Assembly (NCBI RefSeq): GCF_000374065.1
Contig: NZ_KB893261.1
Coordinates: forward strand, 27,588-91,587
Direction of reading: 5' to 3'
Source: Spirosoma luteum DSM 19990
Lineage (GTDB): Bacteria > Bacteroidota > Bacteroidia > Cytophagales > Spirosomataceae
Length of the DNA: 64,000 bases
Shown piece by piece: positions 36,942 through 45,161 of the stretch. Within the stretch, counting starts at the first letter, position 1. Each line of letters begins with the position of its first letter. The notes below the pieces were generated by a model. The model saw only the letters and a list, made by a program, of their open reading frames with translations, made no database searches and was not told where the DNA came from. A program made the translations under genes and the position numbers.

Positions 36942-37244
36942 ATGTCGCAACCCGCAGCCCGATTAATGGATATGCACGTTTGCCCCATGCAAACCCCTGC
37001 CGTAGTGCCCATTCCGCACGTGGGTGGGCCAATTATGGGACCCGGTATGCCTACTGTACTGATTGGCGGGCAACCGGCCGCTACGGTAGGCGATATGTGT
37101 ACCTGCATTGGACCGCCGGATATTATTGTGAAAGGGTCCGTTACCGTCCTGATTGGTGGTAAACCAGCCGCCCGGATGGGTGATACAACGGCGCACGGAG
37201 GCAGTATTGTGGTGGGTTGCCCCACAGTTCTGATTGGTGGTTAA
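36942..37244 (+). CDS. PAAR-domain spike-tip protein
   Basis: A 100-residue PAAR protein that sharpens the VgrG spike and can carry effectors. The two PAAR-type segments 'TVLIGGQPAATVGDMC' and 'TVLIGGKPAARMGDTT' and the Zn-ligand residues (H12, C14, C53/C55, H85, C93 by my count) are visible. It has no C-terminal extension, so effector domains must be separate proteins, in line with the neighbouring small genes. Confidence 0.9.
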   Translation: MSQPAARLMDMHVCPMQTPAVVPIPHVGGPIMGPGMPTVLIGGQPAATVGDMCTCIGPPDIIVKGSVTVLIGGKPAARMGDTTAHGGSIVVGCPTVLIGG

Positions 37245-37285
37245 ATGAGTGGTGGCTGTGTATTGGCTAATGAGACAGGAAGCGT

Positions 37286-37828
37286 ATGGCGGTGAAACTA
37301 TATCTCTACGACTGGCAGGATAACATGGAACGACGGGCTGGGTATGCCGCCGAATATTGCGCGGATTACAGCATTTGGGCCAGCTACTGTGCCCGTACCA
37401 ATCCCGATACGCGCTCATTCGCTATCTCCGCTGCCAGCGAGGTGGCCGGTGCTATTGAGCGGACCGGTCGACGGGATATGTCTATCAGCCATCTGATATT
37501 TCTGACCCATGGTGCCCCTGGGTACGTACACTTTCCTGGGGGCGGATTCACTCGAACCAATATCAACCTGATTCAGACGGTCTGTGAAGAATACCTGATG
37601 TATGGAGCACAGGTTGAATTCTGGGGGTGCAACGTGGGAGAAGGCGGGGCGGGAGCACAGTTTTTACAGGCCGTTGGCGCGTCGGCCCTGCGGCATGGTG
37701 GAGGGACTATTTTCTGTAGCGATAGTGTAACCTTCTCCGTACCCTATGCTGGGCAGCGTTTTCCCGTCTGGACAACGATTGTTCAGGCCAGTGTGCTGCC
37801 CGGCGGGGCTACAACCGTCCGGCAGTAG
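37286..37828 (+). CDS. Candidate His-Cys (DUF4347/caspase-fold-like) T6SS-associated protein 1
   Basis: A 180-residue protein with no signal peptide. The core has 'HLIFLTHGAPG' (H75-G76) and 40 residues later 'VEFWGCNVGEGGAG' (C115). That arrangement, a strand ending in HG(S/A)xG and a strand ending in GCN(V)x followed by a G-rich turn, matches DUF4347 and, more distantly, clan CD cysteine peptidases (caspase/gingipain/C80), where the His and Cys are catalytic. Two divergent paralogues lie at 39808-40341 and 40418-40993. It lies between PAAR and tssB and is probably an effector or a T6SS-specific processing enzyme. Function is not established. Confidence 0.7.
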   Translation: MAVKLYLYDWQDNMERRAGYAAEYCADYSIWASYCARTNPDTRSFAISAASEVAGAIERTGRRDMSISHLIFLTHGAPGYVHFPGGGFTRTNINLIQTVCEEYLMYGAQVEFWGCNVGEGGAGAQFLQAVGASALRHGGGTIFCSDSVTFSVPYAGQRFPVWTTIVQASVLPGGATTVRQ

Positions 37829-37936
37829 GTGAGTGATATGTTCAGGGGGCTGCCCGTTCAGCCCTAATGGGGCGTAAGTGCCCGTCTGGTGATCTGATAA
37901 TCAAGTAGTAATCAATCTTTAACCTTTAGTAATCCT

Positions 37937-38386
37937 ATGTTTGACTATGGAATCGGTGGGCAGGAGCGTAAGCTCGACGTCAATGAAAGTATCGTTGACA
38001 TCCCCCAGAACAAAACCTTACTTATCGAAAAATTAACGGCTGACCCGGCCCTGCGCCCCGACATTGTCGAAGGGTTGAAAACGGTCGGTGATGTATTCGA
38101 GCACTTTCGGCCCTCGCAGGAGGTAGAGCTGGAAACAGAGGAAGGCTCCTCAGTTGGTGAAACGCTTCAGTTTAAAGCCCTGAGTGATTTCAACCGGAAA
38201 GGTATTATTGCCCAGAGCACTTATCTACAGAAGCTTAGTATGACGTGCGAAGATTTTCAGCGGTACGTCAAGCAGTTGAAGTCGAACAAAATCCTGAGAA
38301 CGGTGCTCGAAAACCCGGAGGCAAAGGCGGCTTATGTAGCGTCTATCGAAGCGATGATTCAGGAGTTGGAGGAAGCGAAAAGTTAA
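37937..38386 (+). CDS. tssB: T6SS sheath small subunit TssB
   Basis: A 149-residue protein that pairs with TssC to form the contractile sheath. The Bacteroidota type is recognised by the start 'FDYGIGGQERKLDVNESI', the 'DIVEGLKTVGDVFEHFRPS' region and a C-terminal helix 'AAYVASIEAMIQELEEAK'. It lies directly upstream of tssC, with a 27-bp gap, as in all T6SS loci. A short GC-rich hairpin (GGGCTG...CAGCCC, 37847-37864) is present in the 108-bp leader. Confidence 0.87.
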   Translation: MFDYGIGGQERKLDVNESIVDIPQNKTLLIEKLTADPALRPDIVEGLKTVGDVFEHFRPSQEVELETEEGSSVGETLQFKALSDFNRKGIIAQSTYLQKLSMTCEDFQRYVKQLKSNKILRTVLENPEAKAAYVASIEAMIQELEEAKS

Positions 38387-38413
38387 TTGACACATCAATC
38401 ACCCAAAATAACT

Positions 38414-39790
38414 ATGGAAGCACAAGATAAACCCGCAGCAACCGCCGAAAGAGTACCTGAAGCAACGCAGGTAACACAGGCTCCTTCGCTCGAAACGAGC
38501 AGCGCAAAACTGGCCCGTTACGGTGGCTTTGGCATCGTAGAAACAACTCTGGAAGGAACGCCTAATCTGAACCCGGAGAAAAAGGCCCGCAAAAAAATAT
38601 TTCTGACCGAGACAGCCAAACAGGGAGAACGGGATCAGTTACAGAAACGCCTGCAACTGGTACTCGATCTGATTAAAAGCGCCGATACGGTTCCCGACAT
38701 GGTGGAGCAGGCTCAATCCAGGGCCGATACGGCGCAGACACTGCTCAACGAAAACCTTCGGCGTACGTTCGAAGCGACCCGCGACCTGGAGCGGTCCTAC
38801 CGCTCGGTGGCTAACTTCTTTGCTAATACGGAGCAGGACAAGGTTCGCAACATCAGCATTATGAATGCCGAAATAGAGCAGTTGGCTGACCTGGATAATA
38901 CCCTTTTTCTGGATGCGGTCAATGAGGAGTTCGCCCGTAATTACGACCGGCTCGACCTGCGCGACAACTATTCGATCCTGGTACTACCCGGCTATCTGGG
39001 GTCGCGGAAGGTAGTTGATAAGTGGGCCAGAATTGCCTATAAGCACAAGGTGATGATGGTGACTGACTTCCAGCATTTAGATGCCCCCGACGATGTTCTC
39101 GACCTCTTTGAAGCTGCCGATATGACAGGTAGTGATGCCTGTCTGTCCAATGTGATGATGGCCTGTAACTGGCTTGTTGGGCGGGGGAAACATCAGGAAG
39201 TGGGCGAGGAGGAAGACCTGCACGTACCCGCATCGAGTGCGCTGGCCGGTAAGGTGTATAGTACCCTGATGTCGCAGGTGACGGCGGGCCGTAAGTACGG
39301 AGCGTTGAACGATGTGGATGGCGTAGCCTTTCCCCTGAAAAAGAGTGAAATCGCCAGTCTGGAGAAACTCGGCCTGATTCCAATGGTGGCCGAATATGGG
39401 AAAGTGATGCCTTTTTCGGCCAAGACCCTATTCAACGGCGACAACATTGGCCTGCAAACGTACTCGGTTGTTCGGGTTTTCGACTACATCACCAAAGTGC
39501 TGATTGACTTCCTGAATCGGCGGGCGTTTGAGAATTTCAATGTCAATACCCGTATGGATATCCAGAAGCAGATCGTACGCTTTCTGGACAATATTACCGG
39601 GCCGGGTAAGCTGATCGAAAAGTTCAAGATTCTGCGATTCGAGCAGGACCCCAAGCAGAAAGACCGCATTTTTCTGGACATTCATATGGTGCCTTACTTC
39701 CCGGCCAAGTCGTTCCTGATTAAACTGGACGGACAAAAAGGGGATGATCCGGATTCAGCAGAGTGGAAATCGGACTACGCCCAGCAGTAA
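38414..39790 (+). CDS. tssC: T6SS sheath large subunit TssC
   Basis: A 458-residue sheath protein of the T6SS-iii form. The ATG at 38414 is used because the first in-frame codon further upstream is a TTG. Features include the N-terminal low-complexity stretch, the coiled 'LVLDLIKSADTVPDMVEQAQ' part, the conserved 'LRDNYSILVLPGYLGSR' and 'GPGKLIEKFKILRFEQDPKQKDRIFLDIHMVPYFPAKSFLIKL' near the end. It interacts with TssB and is the substrate of ClpV. Confidence 0.9.
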   Translation: MEAQDKPAATAERVPEATQVTQAPSLETSSAKLARYGGFGIVETTLEGTPNLNPEKKARKKIFLTETAKQGERDQLQKRLQLVLDLIKSADTVPDMVEQAQSRADTAQTLLNENLRRTFEATRDLERSYRSVANFFANTEQDKVRNISIMNAEIEQLADLDNTLFLDAVNEEFARNYDRLDLRDNYSILVLPGYLGSRKVVDKWARIAYKHKVMMVTDFQHLDAPDDVLDLFEAADMTGSDACLSNVMMACNWLVGRGKHQEVGEEEDLHVPASSALAGKVYSTLMSQVTAGRKYGALNDVDGVAFPLKKSEIASLEKLGLIPMVAEYGKVMPFSAKTLFNGDNIGLQTYSVVRVFDYITKVLIDFLNRRAFENFNVNTRMDIQKQIVRFLDNITGPGKLIEKFKILRFEQDPKQKDRIFLDIHMVPYFPAKSFLIKLDGQKGDDPDSAEWKSDYAQQ

Positions 39791-39807
39791 GTTGAAAACT
39801 AACGCAC

Positions 39808-40341
39808 ATGGCACTTCTGCACATTTATGATGCCAACGATTCCAACATTGTGGCAACAGCGTCCAACCGCACCGTTAGTGGCAGCCGGACGCTATGGGGG
39901 ATAACTAACTTCAATACGGAGTTCATCAGTGGGCTGGATAGCTACGTTCGGGCGGGCCGCACCTTCGACCGGATCTTATTCGAAACGCACGGTAGTCCGG
40001 GGAATATCTATTTTGGAGGGGTAAGCATTAATTCAAACTGGGTCAGTAATTCCATGGCCAACCGCTACTACGAACGGCTTTGCCCTGCTTATACCCGGGT
40101 TTATTTCAACGGGTGCAATGTTGCCTCTGATGCCACGGGCTGGCAGTTTCTGACGGCTTTCGGCGGTATTCTTCTGCGAACAGCCGGTGGCGAAACCTTC
40201 GGGCATACATCATTGGGGCTGGAGATACCGGTATATTCCTGGCTAACAGGCCACGTGGTACACCTGGCGGGCGATACGCGCACCATTTATTTCGCACCGG
40301 GAGGGCGGGTGCTGGAGAATTTTGAGCAGAGTGACATTTGA
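39808..40341 (+). CDS. Candidate His-Cys (DUF4347/caspase-fold-like) T6SS-associated protein 2
   Basis: A 177-residue paralogue of the 37286-37828 product. It has 'RILFETHGSPGNIYFG' (H61-G62) and 42 residues later 'VYFNGCNVASDATGWQFL' (C103). The HGSPG and NGCNVA pieces are the closest of the three to DUF4347. No signal peptide or TM helix is seen. It lies 17 bp after tssC, so it is translated from the sheath mRNA. A catalytic dyad H61/C103 is predicted. Whether it acts on a target cell or on the T6SS itself cannot be decided. Confidence 0.72.
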   Translation: MALLHIYDANDSNIVATASNRTVSGSRTLWGITNFNTEFISGLDSYVRAGRTFDRILFETHGSPGNIYFGGVSINSNWVSNSMANRYYERLCPAYTRVYFNGCNVASDATGWQFLTAFGGILLRTAGGETFGHTSLGLEIPVYSWLTGHVVHLAGDTRTIYFAPGGRVLENFEQSDI

Positions 40342-40417
40342 CCATCGAAATAATGGACTGGCAGGCGGTGAGCGCCAAAAGAGTACAACAAGGTTTATTC
40401 TTTAACCGAAAACGATT

Positions 40418-40993
40418 ATGCCTCAATACGTGCATGTGTTTGATATGACGGATAGCAACCTGGGTTCCGACCGCCGGCAACGGGTTCGGAATTCAGGGAA
40501 CGCGAACGGTATTGTACCGGTAATTATAGAAATGTATGGTATGTGCAATGGTATTGGCCAGATGGTGTCCGATATCCAGCAACGGGTAGCATCGGGGCAG
40601 ATGCGCCTGCTCGCCATCTGGGGGCATGGCTGGTCGGGTGGCCAGTTGATTGCGGCTGGTGGCGATGCGCAGATGGGGGTTAACGAAGGCGGAGCCATGT
40701 GGGCCCACAATCTGGAACAATACCGGCCATCACTGCAACAGCTACGGCCGTTGTTTACCGCCAACGGACGCGTAGAACTGCGCGGCTGTCAGGTAGCCAG
40801 TGGCGAGGCCGGGGAGAATTTCATGATTGCCCTGGCCCGGATTGTCAATAAACCGGTTTATGCCGCTACCGATATACAGGGTGGGCAGGCCGGCCTAAGC
40901 TGGAACCCCGACCAGTTATGGAATGGACCGCTCGTGGTGGCTAATCCGGACGGAAGTCTGGCCTGTAGCCTCTATACCTCTTTAGCCAATTAG
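40418..40993 (+). CDS. Candidate His-Cys (DUF4347/caspase-fold-like) T6SS-associated protein 3
   Basis: A 191-residue third member of the set, the most divergent. It has 'RLLAIWGHGWSGGQL' (H70-G71) and 54 residues later 'VELRGCQVASGEAGENFMIALA' (C124), then 'PVYAATDIQGG', which matches the 'VaAStd' strand that follows the Cys in DUF4347. The insert between His and Cys is longer than in the other two. It ends 2 bp before the first tssD gene. Cargo loaded into the Hcp tube is often encoded beside hcp, which makes an effector role plausible. Confidence 0.7.
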   Translation: MPQYVHVFDMTDSNLGSDRRQRVRNSGNANGIVPVIIEMYGMCNGIGQMVSDIQQRVASGQMRLLAIWGHGWSGGQLIAAGGDAQMGVNEGGAMWAHNLEQYRPSLQQLRPLFTANGRVELRGCQVASGEAGENFMIALARIVNKPVYAATDIQGGQAGLSWNPDQLWNGPLVVANPDGSLACSLYTSLAN

Positions 40994-40995
40994 TC

Positions 40996-41385
40996 ATGTC
41001 GTTTCGGACCGAACTTTCTGTGGATGGTAATACCTACCCGATACGCCAGGTAAGCCTGGAAATCTCCCAGACTATCGACGCGGTGGGACGCCCCTCCTCC
41101 GCTACGCAGGGTGGGAAAATAAGGCTTGAGATTGACGTTGCCGACGATGATACCCTCAGTGAGTGGATGGCCGACCCGCACAAAACCCTCGGTGGCAGTA
41201 TCCGGTATTACCGAACCGATGAAGATGCGACCCTGAAAGAACTCAAATTTGAGGATGCCTTCTGCGTCGATTATATAGAGCGGTTCGACGGAACACAATC
41301 GGGTCAGCCCATGACGACAGCCATTACCATTTCGGCCCAGAAACTAAAAATTGGCCAGGTTTCCGTTGAAAATAACTGGCCATGA
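40996..41385 (+). CDS. tssD: T6SS inner-tube protein TssD (Hcp) 1
   Basis: A 129-residue Hcp-like protein of the Bacteroidota TssD family that stacks as hexamers to form the inner tube. The family signature is 'FRTELSVDGNTYPIRQVSLEISQTIDAVGRPSS', 'EWMADPHKTLGGSIRYYR' and 'LKELKFEDAFCVDYIERFD'. It starts 2 bp after the third His-Cys gene. Two further copies are at 41433 and 43698. Confidence 0.9.
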   Translation: MSFRTELSVDGNTYPIRQVSLEISQTIDAVGRPSSATQGGKIRLEIDVADDDTLSEWMADPHKTLGGSIRYYRTDEDATLKELKFEDAFCVDYIERFDGTQSGQPMTTAITISAQKLKIGQVSVENNWP

Positions 41386-41432
41386 ATACCAGTATCATTG
41401 CTCGTATGCCGGATGAACCGTAAAACTAACCG

Positions 41433-41840
41433 ATGGCCTCTTTTAGCGCGGAACTGAGTATTGACGGGAAAATTTTTCCGGTGTTGACGGCCTCGTACGG
41501 GCTGTATCAGGCTACCGATGAAACCGGTAAACCCAGCTCCGGCGTTCGGACGCACCTGATACAATTGCGCCTGTCGGGCAGCGATGATGATACCCTGACC
41601 AACTGGGCTGTGGATCCCCGGAAACGGGTTGACGGAAAGATTACGTTTTTCCGAATCGATGAGCAATCGACGTTTAAAGAACTGTCATTCGAGCAGGCGT
41701 ACTGTGTAAAGTACACCGAACGGGTAGCACCGGCTGATATCACCGATCAGGCACTGCCCGGCTCTTACCTGATTGAGATTGACATCAGCCCGGCCATTGT
41801 AAAAATTGGCAGTACAAAGCATGATAACCAATGGCGGTAA
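41433..41840 (+). CDS. tssD: T6SS inner-tube protein TssD (Hcp) 2
   Basis: A 135-residue TssD paralogue. It keeps 'FSAELSIDGKIFPVLTASYGLYQATDETGKPSS', 'NWAVDPRKRVDGKITFFR' and 'FKELSFEQAYCVKYTERV'. It is slightly longer near the C-terminus and diverges most in the strands predicted to line the lumen, so it may carry different cargo. It precedes tssI by 12 bp. Confidence 0.9.
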   Translation: MASFSAELSIDGKIFPVLTASYGLYQATDETGKPSSGVRTHLIQLRLSGSDDDTLTNWAVDPRKRVDGKITFFRIDEQSTFKELSFEQAYCVKYTERVAPADITDQALPGSYLIEIDISPAIVKIGSTKHDNQWR

Positions 41841-41852
41841 AAAAGCCCGACT

Positions 41853-43652
41853 ATGGCACGACAGATAAACGTTCAGATTGAACTCGAAGGGGGAAAAGAG
41901 CTGAAATATTATACGTATCTGCGTATCAATCAGCACCTGAATACGCACCACACATTTGAAGTGGGAGTGCCGTTCTCGTTGCTGGAAGATGCCTCCGAGC
42001 ACTTTTTTCACCAGGCGCATCAGGATGTTTGTGGAAAAGCCATTACGCTGTCGTTCAGCCCGGCTACCGATAAAGACTCGTTCGATTTTACCTTCAAAGG
42101 GATTGTAACGGACATTACGTTGATGAATACATCTGACCTCTCGAATGGATTTGTTCTGAAAGGTTATAGCCCAACGATTGTGCTGGAGGATAGCCGGGTA
42201 CGCCGAACGTTTCTGCAACAATCATTGCAGCGGATTGCCGAAGCCGTGCTGGACCCCTATCCCGGTAACCTGCTGCGCCGAAAGCTGAAGCCGCGTACTA
42301 CGGTTGATTTACCGTATACGGTTCAGTACGACGAAACGAATTTTGAGTTTCTGAATCGCCTGACTGCTGAGCAGGGCGAGTGGTTTTATTATGATGGCCG
42401 CGAATTACGGATGGGACCACCTGATTCGGGTAAGTCGGTTGACTTTCTGGTGGATGGCATCCAGTTGTTTTCCTTATCCATCGGCCTGCAACCCACCCAG
42501 CAAACCCTGACCGCCCACGATTACCAGGAGCCTGCCCAGTACAGCAGTCAATCGTCCGGACAGTCGGTTAGTGGGCTGGGGCAGTTCGGGAGTTTCGCCC
42601 TCCAGAAGTCGGAGGAGGTTTTCGGGCAGGCCAGTCAGCGGGTAGCCGGGTGGCCCCTCTACGGGCAGAGTGAACTGGACGAAGTGGTAAAAACCCAGAA
42701 GGCGGTCAGTGCCACCGGGCTGCTGAAATTCAGTGGTAGTGGCGAGGTGCCGAACCTGCTGGTGGGTGGGGTCATTGATGTGCAGGGTATGGTGGTCAAA
42801 CGCGATAAGCACTCGAAAGAAAGTTTCGGGAAGTATCGAATCACCAACATTCAGCACGAGGTAGATAGTAGCGGAAACTATCAGAATCAGTTTCGGGCGG
42901 TGCCGGAATCGGTGGCTTATCCGCCCCCCAATCCGCACTATCGCCCCCCGGTTGCCCAGCCCGAACTGGCTCAGGTTTCTGATAATGACGACCCGGACAA
43001 ACTGGGTCGGGTGAAGGTAACGTTTTTGTGGGCTGGCCCGGATAAAGAGTCGGACTGGCTGCGGGTGAGTTCAGCCTATACCGGTGCGGGGGATGGCCTG
43101 CTGTTTGTGCCCGAACTCGATGCGTATGTGATGATTGGGTACGAAGGTGGCCGCCCCGAAAACCCGTTTGTGATTGGTAGTTTGTACCCAAAAAACTCCG
43201 GTAGCGACTATACCTATTCCGATAACAACAAAAAAATAATTCAGACGAAAGGGGGAAATCAGCTCCTTTTCCTGGAAGACTCCGGGAGCGAACAGATTCA
43301 AATTTCCAATGTCAATCATACGAGTACAGTGCTGACGCTGGAATTCGCAGGGAACGGAACAATAACGCTCAAAACGCCTGGAGAAATTAAGCTGGAAGGC
43401 GATAGTATTCACCTGAAAGCCCAGAGCGATATCACGCTGGAAGCAGGGCAAAACCTGACTATGAAAGCCCGAAATAAAGCGACACTAAACGGTGGAACAG
43501 GCGTAGAAATGGGGGCACCCGAAGTGAAAATAAACGCCGATGCAACGGCCGAGCTACAAGCAAATGCCTCACTCAAGCTAAAAGGGGCAATGGTATCGCT
43601 CAATGGTGATGCTATGGTAGAAGTGCAGGCCGCTTTGATCAAATTAAATTAA
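41853..43652 (+). CDS. tssI: T6SS spike protein TssI (VgrG)
   Basis: A 599-residue VgrG. The N-terminal gp27-like part contains 'FDFTFKGIVTDITL' and 'YDETNFEFLNRLTAEQGEWFYYDG'. The gp5 OB fold shows 'DDPDKLGRVKVTFLW' and 'YVMIGYEGGRPENPFVIGSLY'. The C-terminal triple-helix needle (about 480-599) consists of repeating short strands such as 'GEIKLEGDSIHLKAQSDITLEA'. No effector domain is fused at the end. The PAAR protein at 36942-37244 would cap the needle. Confidence 0.92.
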   Translation: MARQINVQIELEGGKELKYYTYLRINQHLNTHHTFEVGVPFSLLEDASEHFFHQAHQDVCGKAITLSFSPATDKDSFDFTFKGIVTDITLMNTSDLSNGFVLKGYSPTIVLEDSRVRRTFLQQSLQRIAEAVLDPYPGNLLRRKLKPRTTVDLPYTVQYDETNFEFLNRLTAEQGEWFYYDGRELRMGPPDSGKSVDFLVDGIQLFSLSIGLQPTQQTLTAHDYQEPAQYSSQSSGQSVSGLGQFGSFALQKSEEVFGQASQRVAGWPLYGQSELDEVVKTQKAVSATGLLKFSGSGEVPNLLVGGVIDVQGMVVKRDKHSKESFGKYRITNIQHEVDSSGNYQNQFRAVPESVAYPPPNPHYRPPVAQPELAQVSDNDDPDKLGRVKVTFLWAGPDKESDWLRVSSAYTGAGDGLLFVPELDAYVMIGYEGGRPENPFVIGSLYPKNSGSDYTYSDNNKKIIQTKGGNQLLFLEDSGSEQIQISNVNHTSTVLTLEFAGNGTITLKTPGEIKLEGDSIHLKAQSDITLEAGQNLTMKARNKATLNGGTGVEMGAPEVKINADATAELQANASLKLKGAMVSLNGDAMVEVQAALIKLN

Positions 43653-43697
43653 CGCGAAAGTAATATAATCAATGTCAACCTTTAAACTCAAATAACC

Positions 43698-44084
43698 ATG
43701 TCTTCATTTAGTGCATCATTTACAATTGATGGGGAGGAGTACGATGTCCTGAGCTGCAACTACTCCTTTGGGCAGTCTACCGACGAGAGAGGCCGTCCGG
43801 CATCAAATGTTCAGGGAGGGAACATTTTTGTGCAGGTTACCGCCAACGACCAGGATACGTTAATGGGATGGATGGTCGATCCCTACAAAAAAAGTAATGG
43901 GACTATCAAGTTCATGCGAATCGACCAGGATTCAACGTTCAAGGAAGTGCAGTTTGAGGATGGGTACTGCGTTGGGTATTCGGAGAGCTTCAGTTCCACA
44001 AATAGTAGTGCCATGACGCTGAGTCTGAACATTTCCGCCCGAAAAATTACCGTGGGCGGAGCGACGCATGAGAGTACCTGGTAG
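43698..44084 (+). CDS. tssD: T6SS inner-tube protein TssD (Hcp) 3
   Basis: A 128-residue TssD paralogue: 'FSASFTIDGEEYDVLSCNYSFGQSTDERGRPAS', 'GWMVDPYKKSNGTIKFMR' and 'FKEVQFEDGYCVGYSESF'. It is placed alone after vgrG, 45 bp downstream, and ends the plus-strand operon before a strong hairpin. It may be the main, highly expressed tube subunit. Confidence 0.9.
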   Translation: MSSFSASFTIDGEEYDVLSCNYSFGQSTDERGRPASNVQGGNIFVQVTANDQDTLMGWMVDPYKKSNGTIKFMRIDQDSTFKEVQFEDGYCVGYSESFSSTNSSAMTLSLNISARKITVGGATHESTW

Positions 44085-44095
44085 CTGTTACCGGC

Positions 44096-44155
44096 AACCA
44101 ATATAGGGTCGGATTCAGGGGATGTATAACCCCTGAATCCGACCCTATATTGGTT
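44096..44155. terminator. Bidirectional terminator between tssD and tssN
   Basis: Perfect 26-bp arms (44096-44121 and 44130-44155, beginning AACCAATATAGGGTC) with an 8-nt loop lie between the convergent tssD and tssN genes. Such a long perfect stem probably stops transcription from both sides. Confidence 0.75.
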
Positions 44156-44162
44156 TGGTTTA

Positions 44163-44921
44163 CTACACCCGCTGCGCAATAATGGTCGAATTGTCTGTCA
44201 ACTGATTCTGGTCGAAATCGAGAGCGGGGTCCAGATAAATGGCTCGTTGCCACCAGGCCGTTTTCTTGGAAAAGACCCATCCAAATGGCTGGCCTGCCGG
44301 GTCAGTATACTGGATGGGACTGGCGGGTGTTCGCTCATTATAATCGTTGATAAACACCAGAAACAGGTCGCCCAGGGTCATGGCCACGGGGGCTTTAGCC
44401 TTGAAGTTCGTAAAGTTCGGGTCGGCGGGGGTTTTCAGAAACTCGAACTGGATTACTAAAATCTTCGACAAATCCAGCAAATCCAGATCAGGCATATCAC
44501 CATTCACGGGGTAATACCATTTCCGAAAATCGGCCGCGGGGATCTGCCGATAAAAGCGGTACGCCTGCACGACTAAAAAGGGAATCAGAAAAGGCAACAG
44601 GCTGCTTATGAAGGGCCACCGGCTGGCCAGATAGCCAGTGTACTGGTATATGAGCAGCGAAAAGCCCATACCCAGTAGTAGAATCAGCATCGTGCCTAAC
44701 AATCCCCAGCCAAACGCAGCGAACAGGGCGGGGAAAAAGCGCGGGCTTATCCAGAGGTGTAGTATGCCGATACCCAGCACCAGTAACTGTACCAGTATAT
44801 AATACCATTGAAAGTTGGCTGTGTCGAGAGTCCCGCCAAAACCAGCTATGCCCAGTAATAAACTGACTAAAATGCCATAAAGAATCCCAGGAGAACGTTT
44901 TGCGAAGGACAAATTGGGCAT
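44163..44921 (-). CDS. tssN: T6SS-iii membrane-complex protein TssN
   Basis: A 252-residue multi-spanning inner-membrane protein with about five TM helices in its first 130 residues and a cytoplasmic C-terminus. The family pattern is 'LSKILVIQFEFLKTPADPNFTNFKAKAPVAMTLGDLFLVFINDYNER' and 'FGWVFSKK'. TssN is specific to Bacteroidota T6SS. The ATG at 44921 is used; one at 44987 would add 22 residues. The opposite strand relative to the rest of the locus is unusual and implies separate regulation. Confidence 0.8.
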   Translation of the reverse strand: MPNLSFAKRSPGILYGILVSLLLGIAGFGGTLDTANFQWYYILVQLLVLGIGILHLWISPRFFPALFAAFGWGLLGTMLILLLGMGFSLLIYQYTGYLASRWPFISSLLPFLIPFLVVQAYRFYRQIPAADFRKWYYPVNGDMPDLDLLDLSKILVIQFEFLKTPADPNFTNFKAKAPVAMTLGDLFLVFINDYNERTPASPIQYTDPAGQPFGWVFSKKTAWWQRAIYLDPALDFDQNQLTDNSTIIAQRV

Positions 44922-45161
44922 AACTAAACGGTATTGGTTGTTGTGGAGCAGTTTTCGTTCGTACCTGCAATATGGGCGAAAAATCAAAAGAACGCACTAA
45001 TAAGTAAAGGAATGGTCAATAAATCTATCGATTATACTGCTGCTGGTATCAAAATGAGACTGGTGCTTCACACCCTGTACGTAGCCGGGTAACTATTCAT
45101 TAAATTGGGCCATATGCCGACAGGAACGCCTATTTTTACGGCAAACTGATACGCTAATTGT

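Noticed and set aside
37847..37864. Small hairpin GGGCTG...CAGCCC before tssB as a regulatory RNA
   Set aside because: The 6-bp stem is too short to separate from chance; noted only in the tssB entry.
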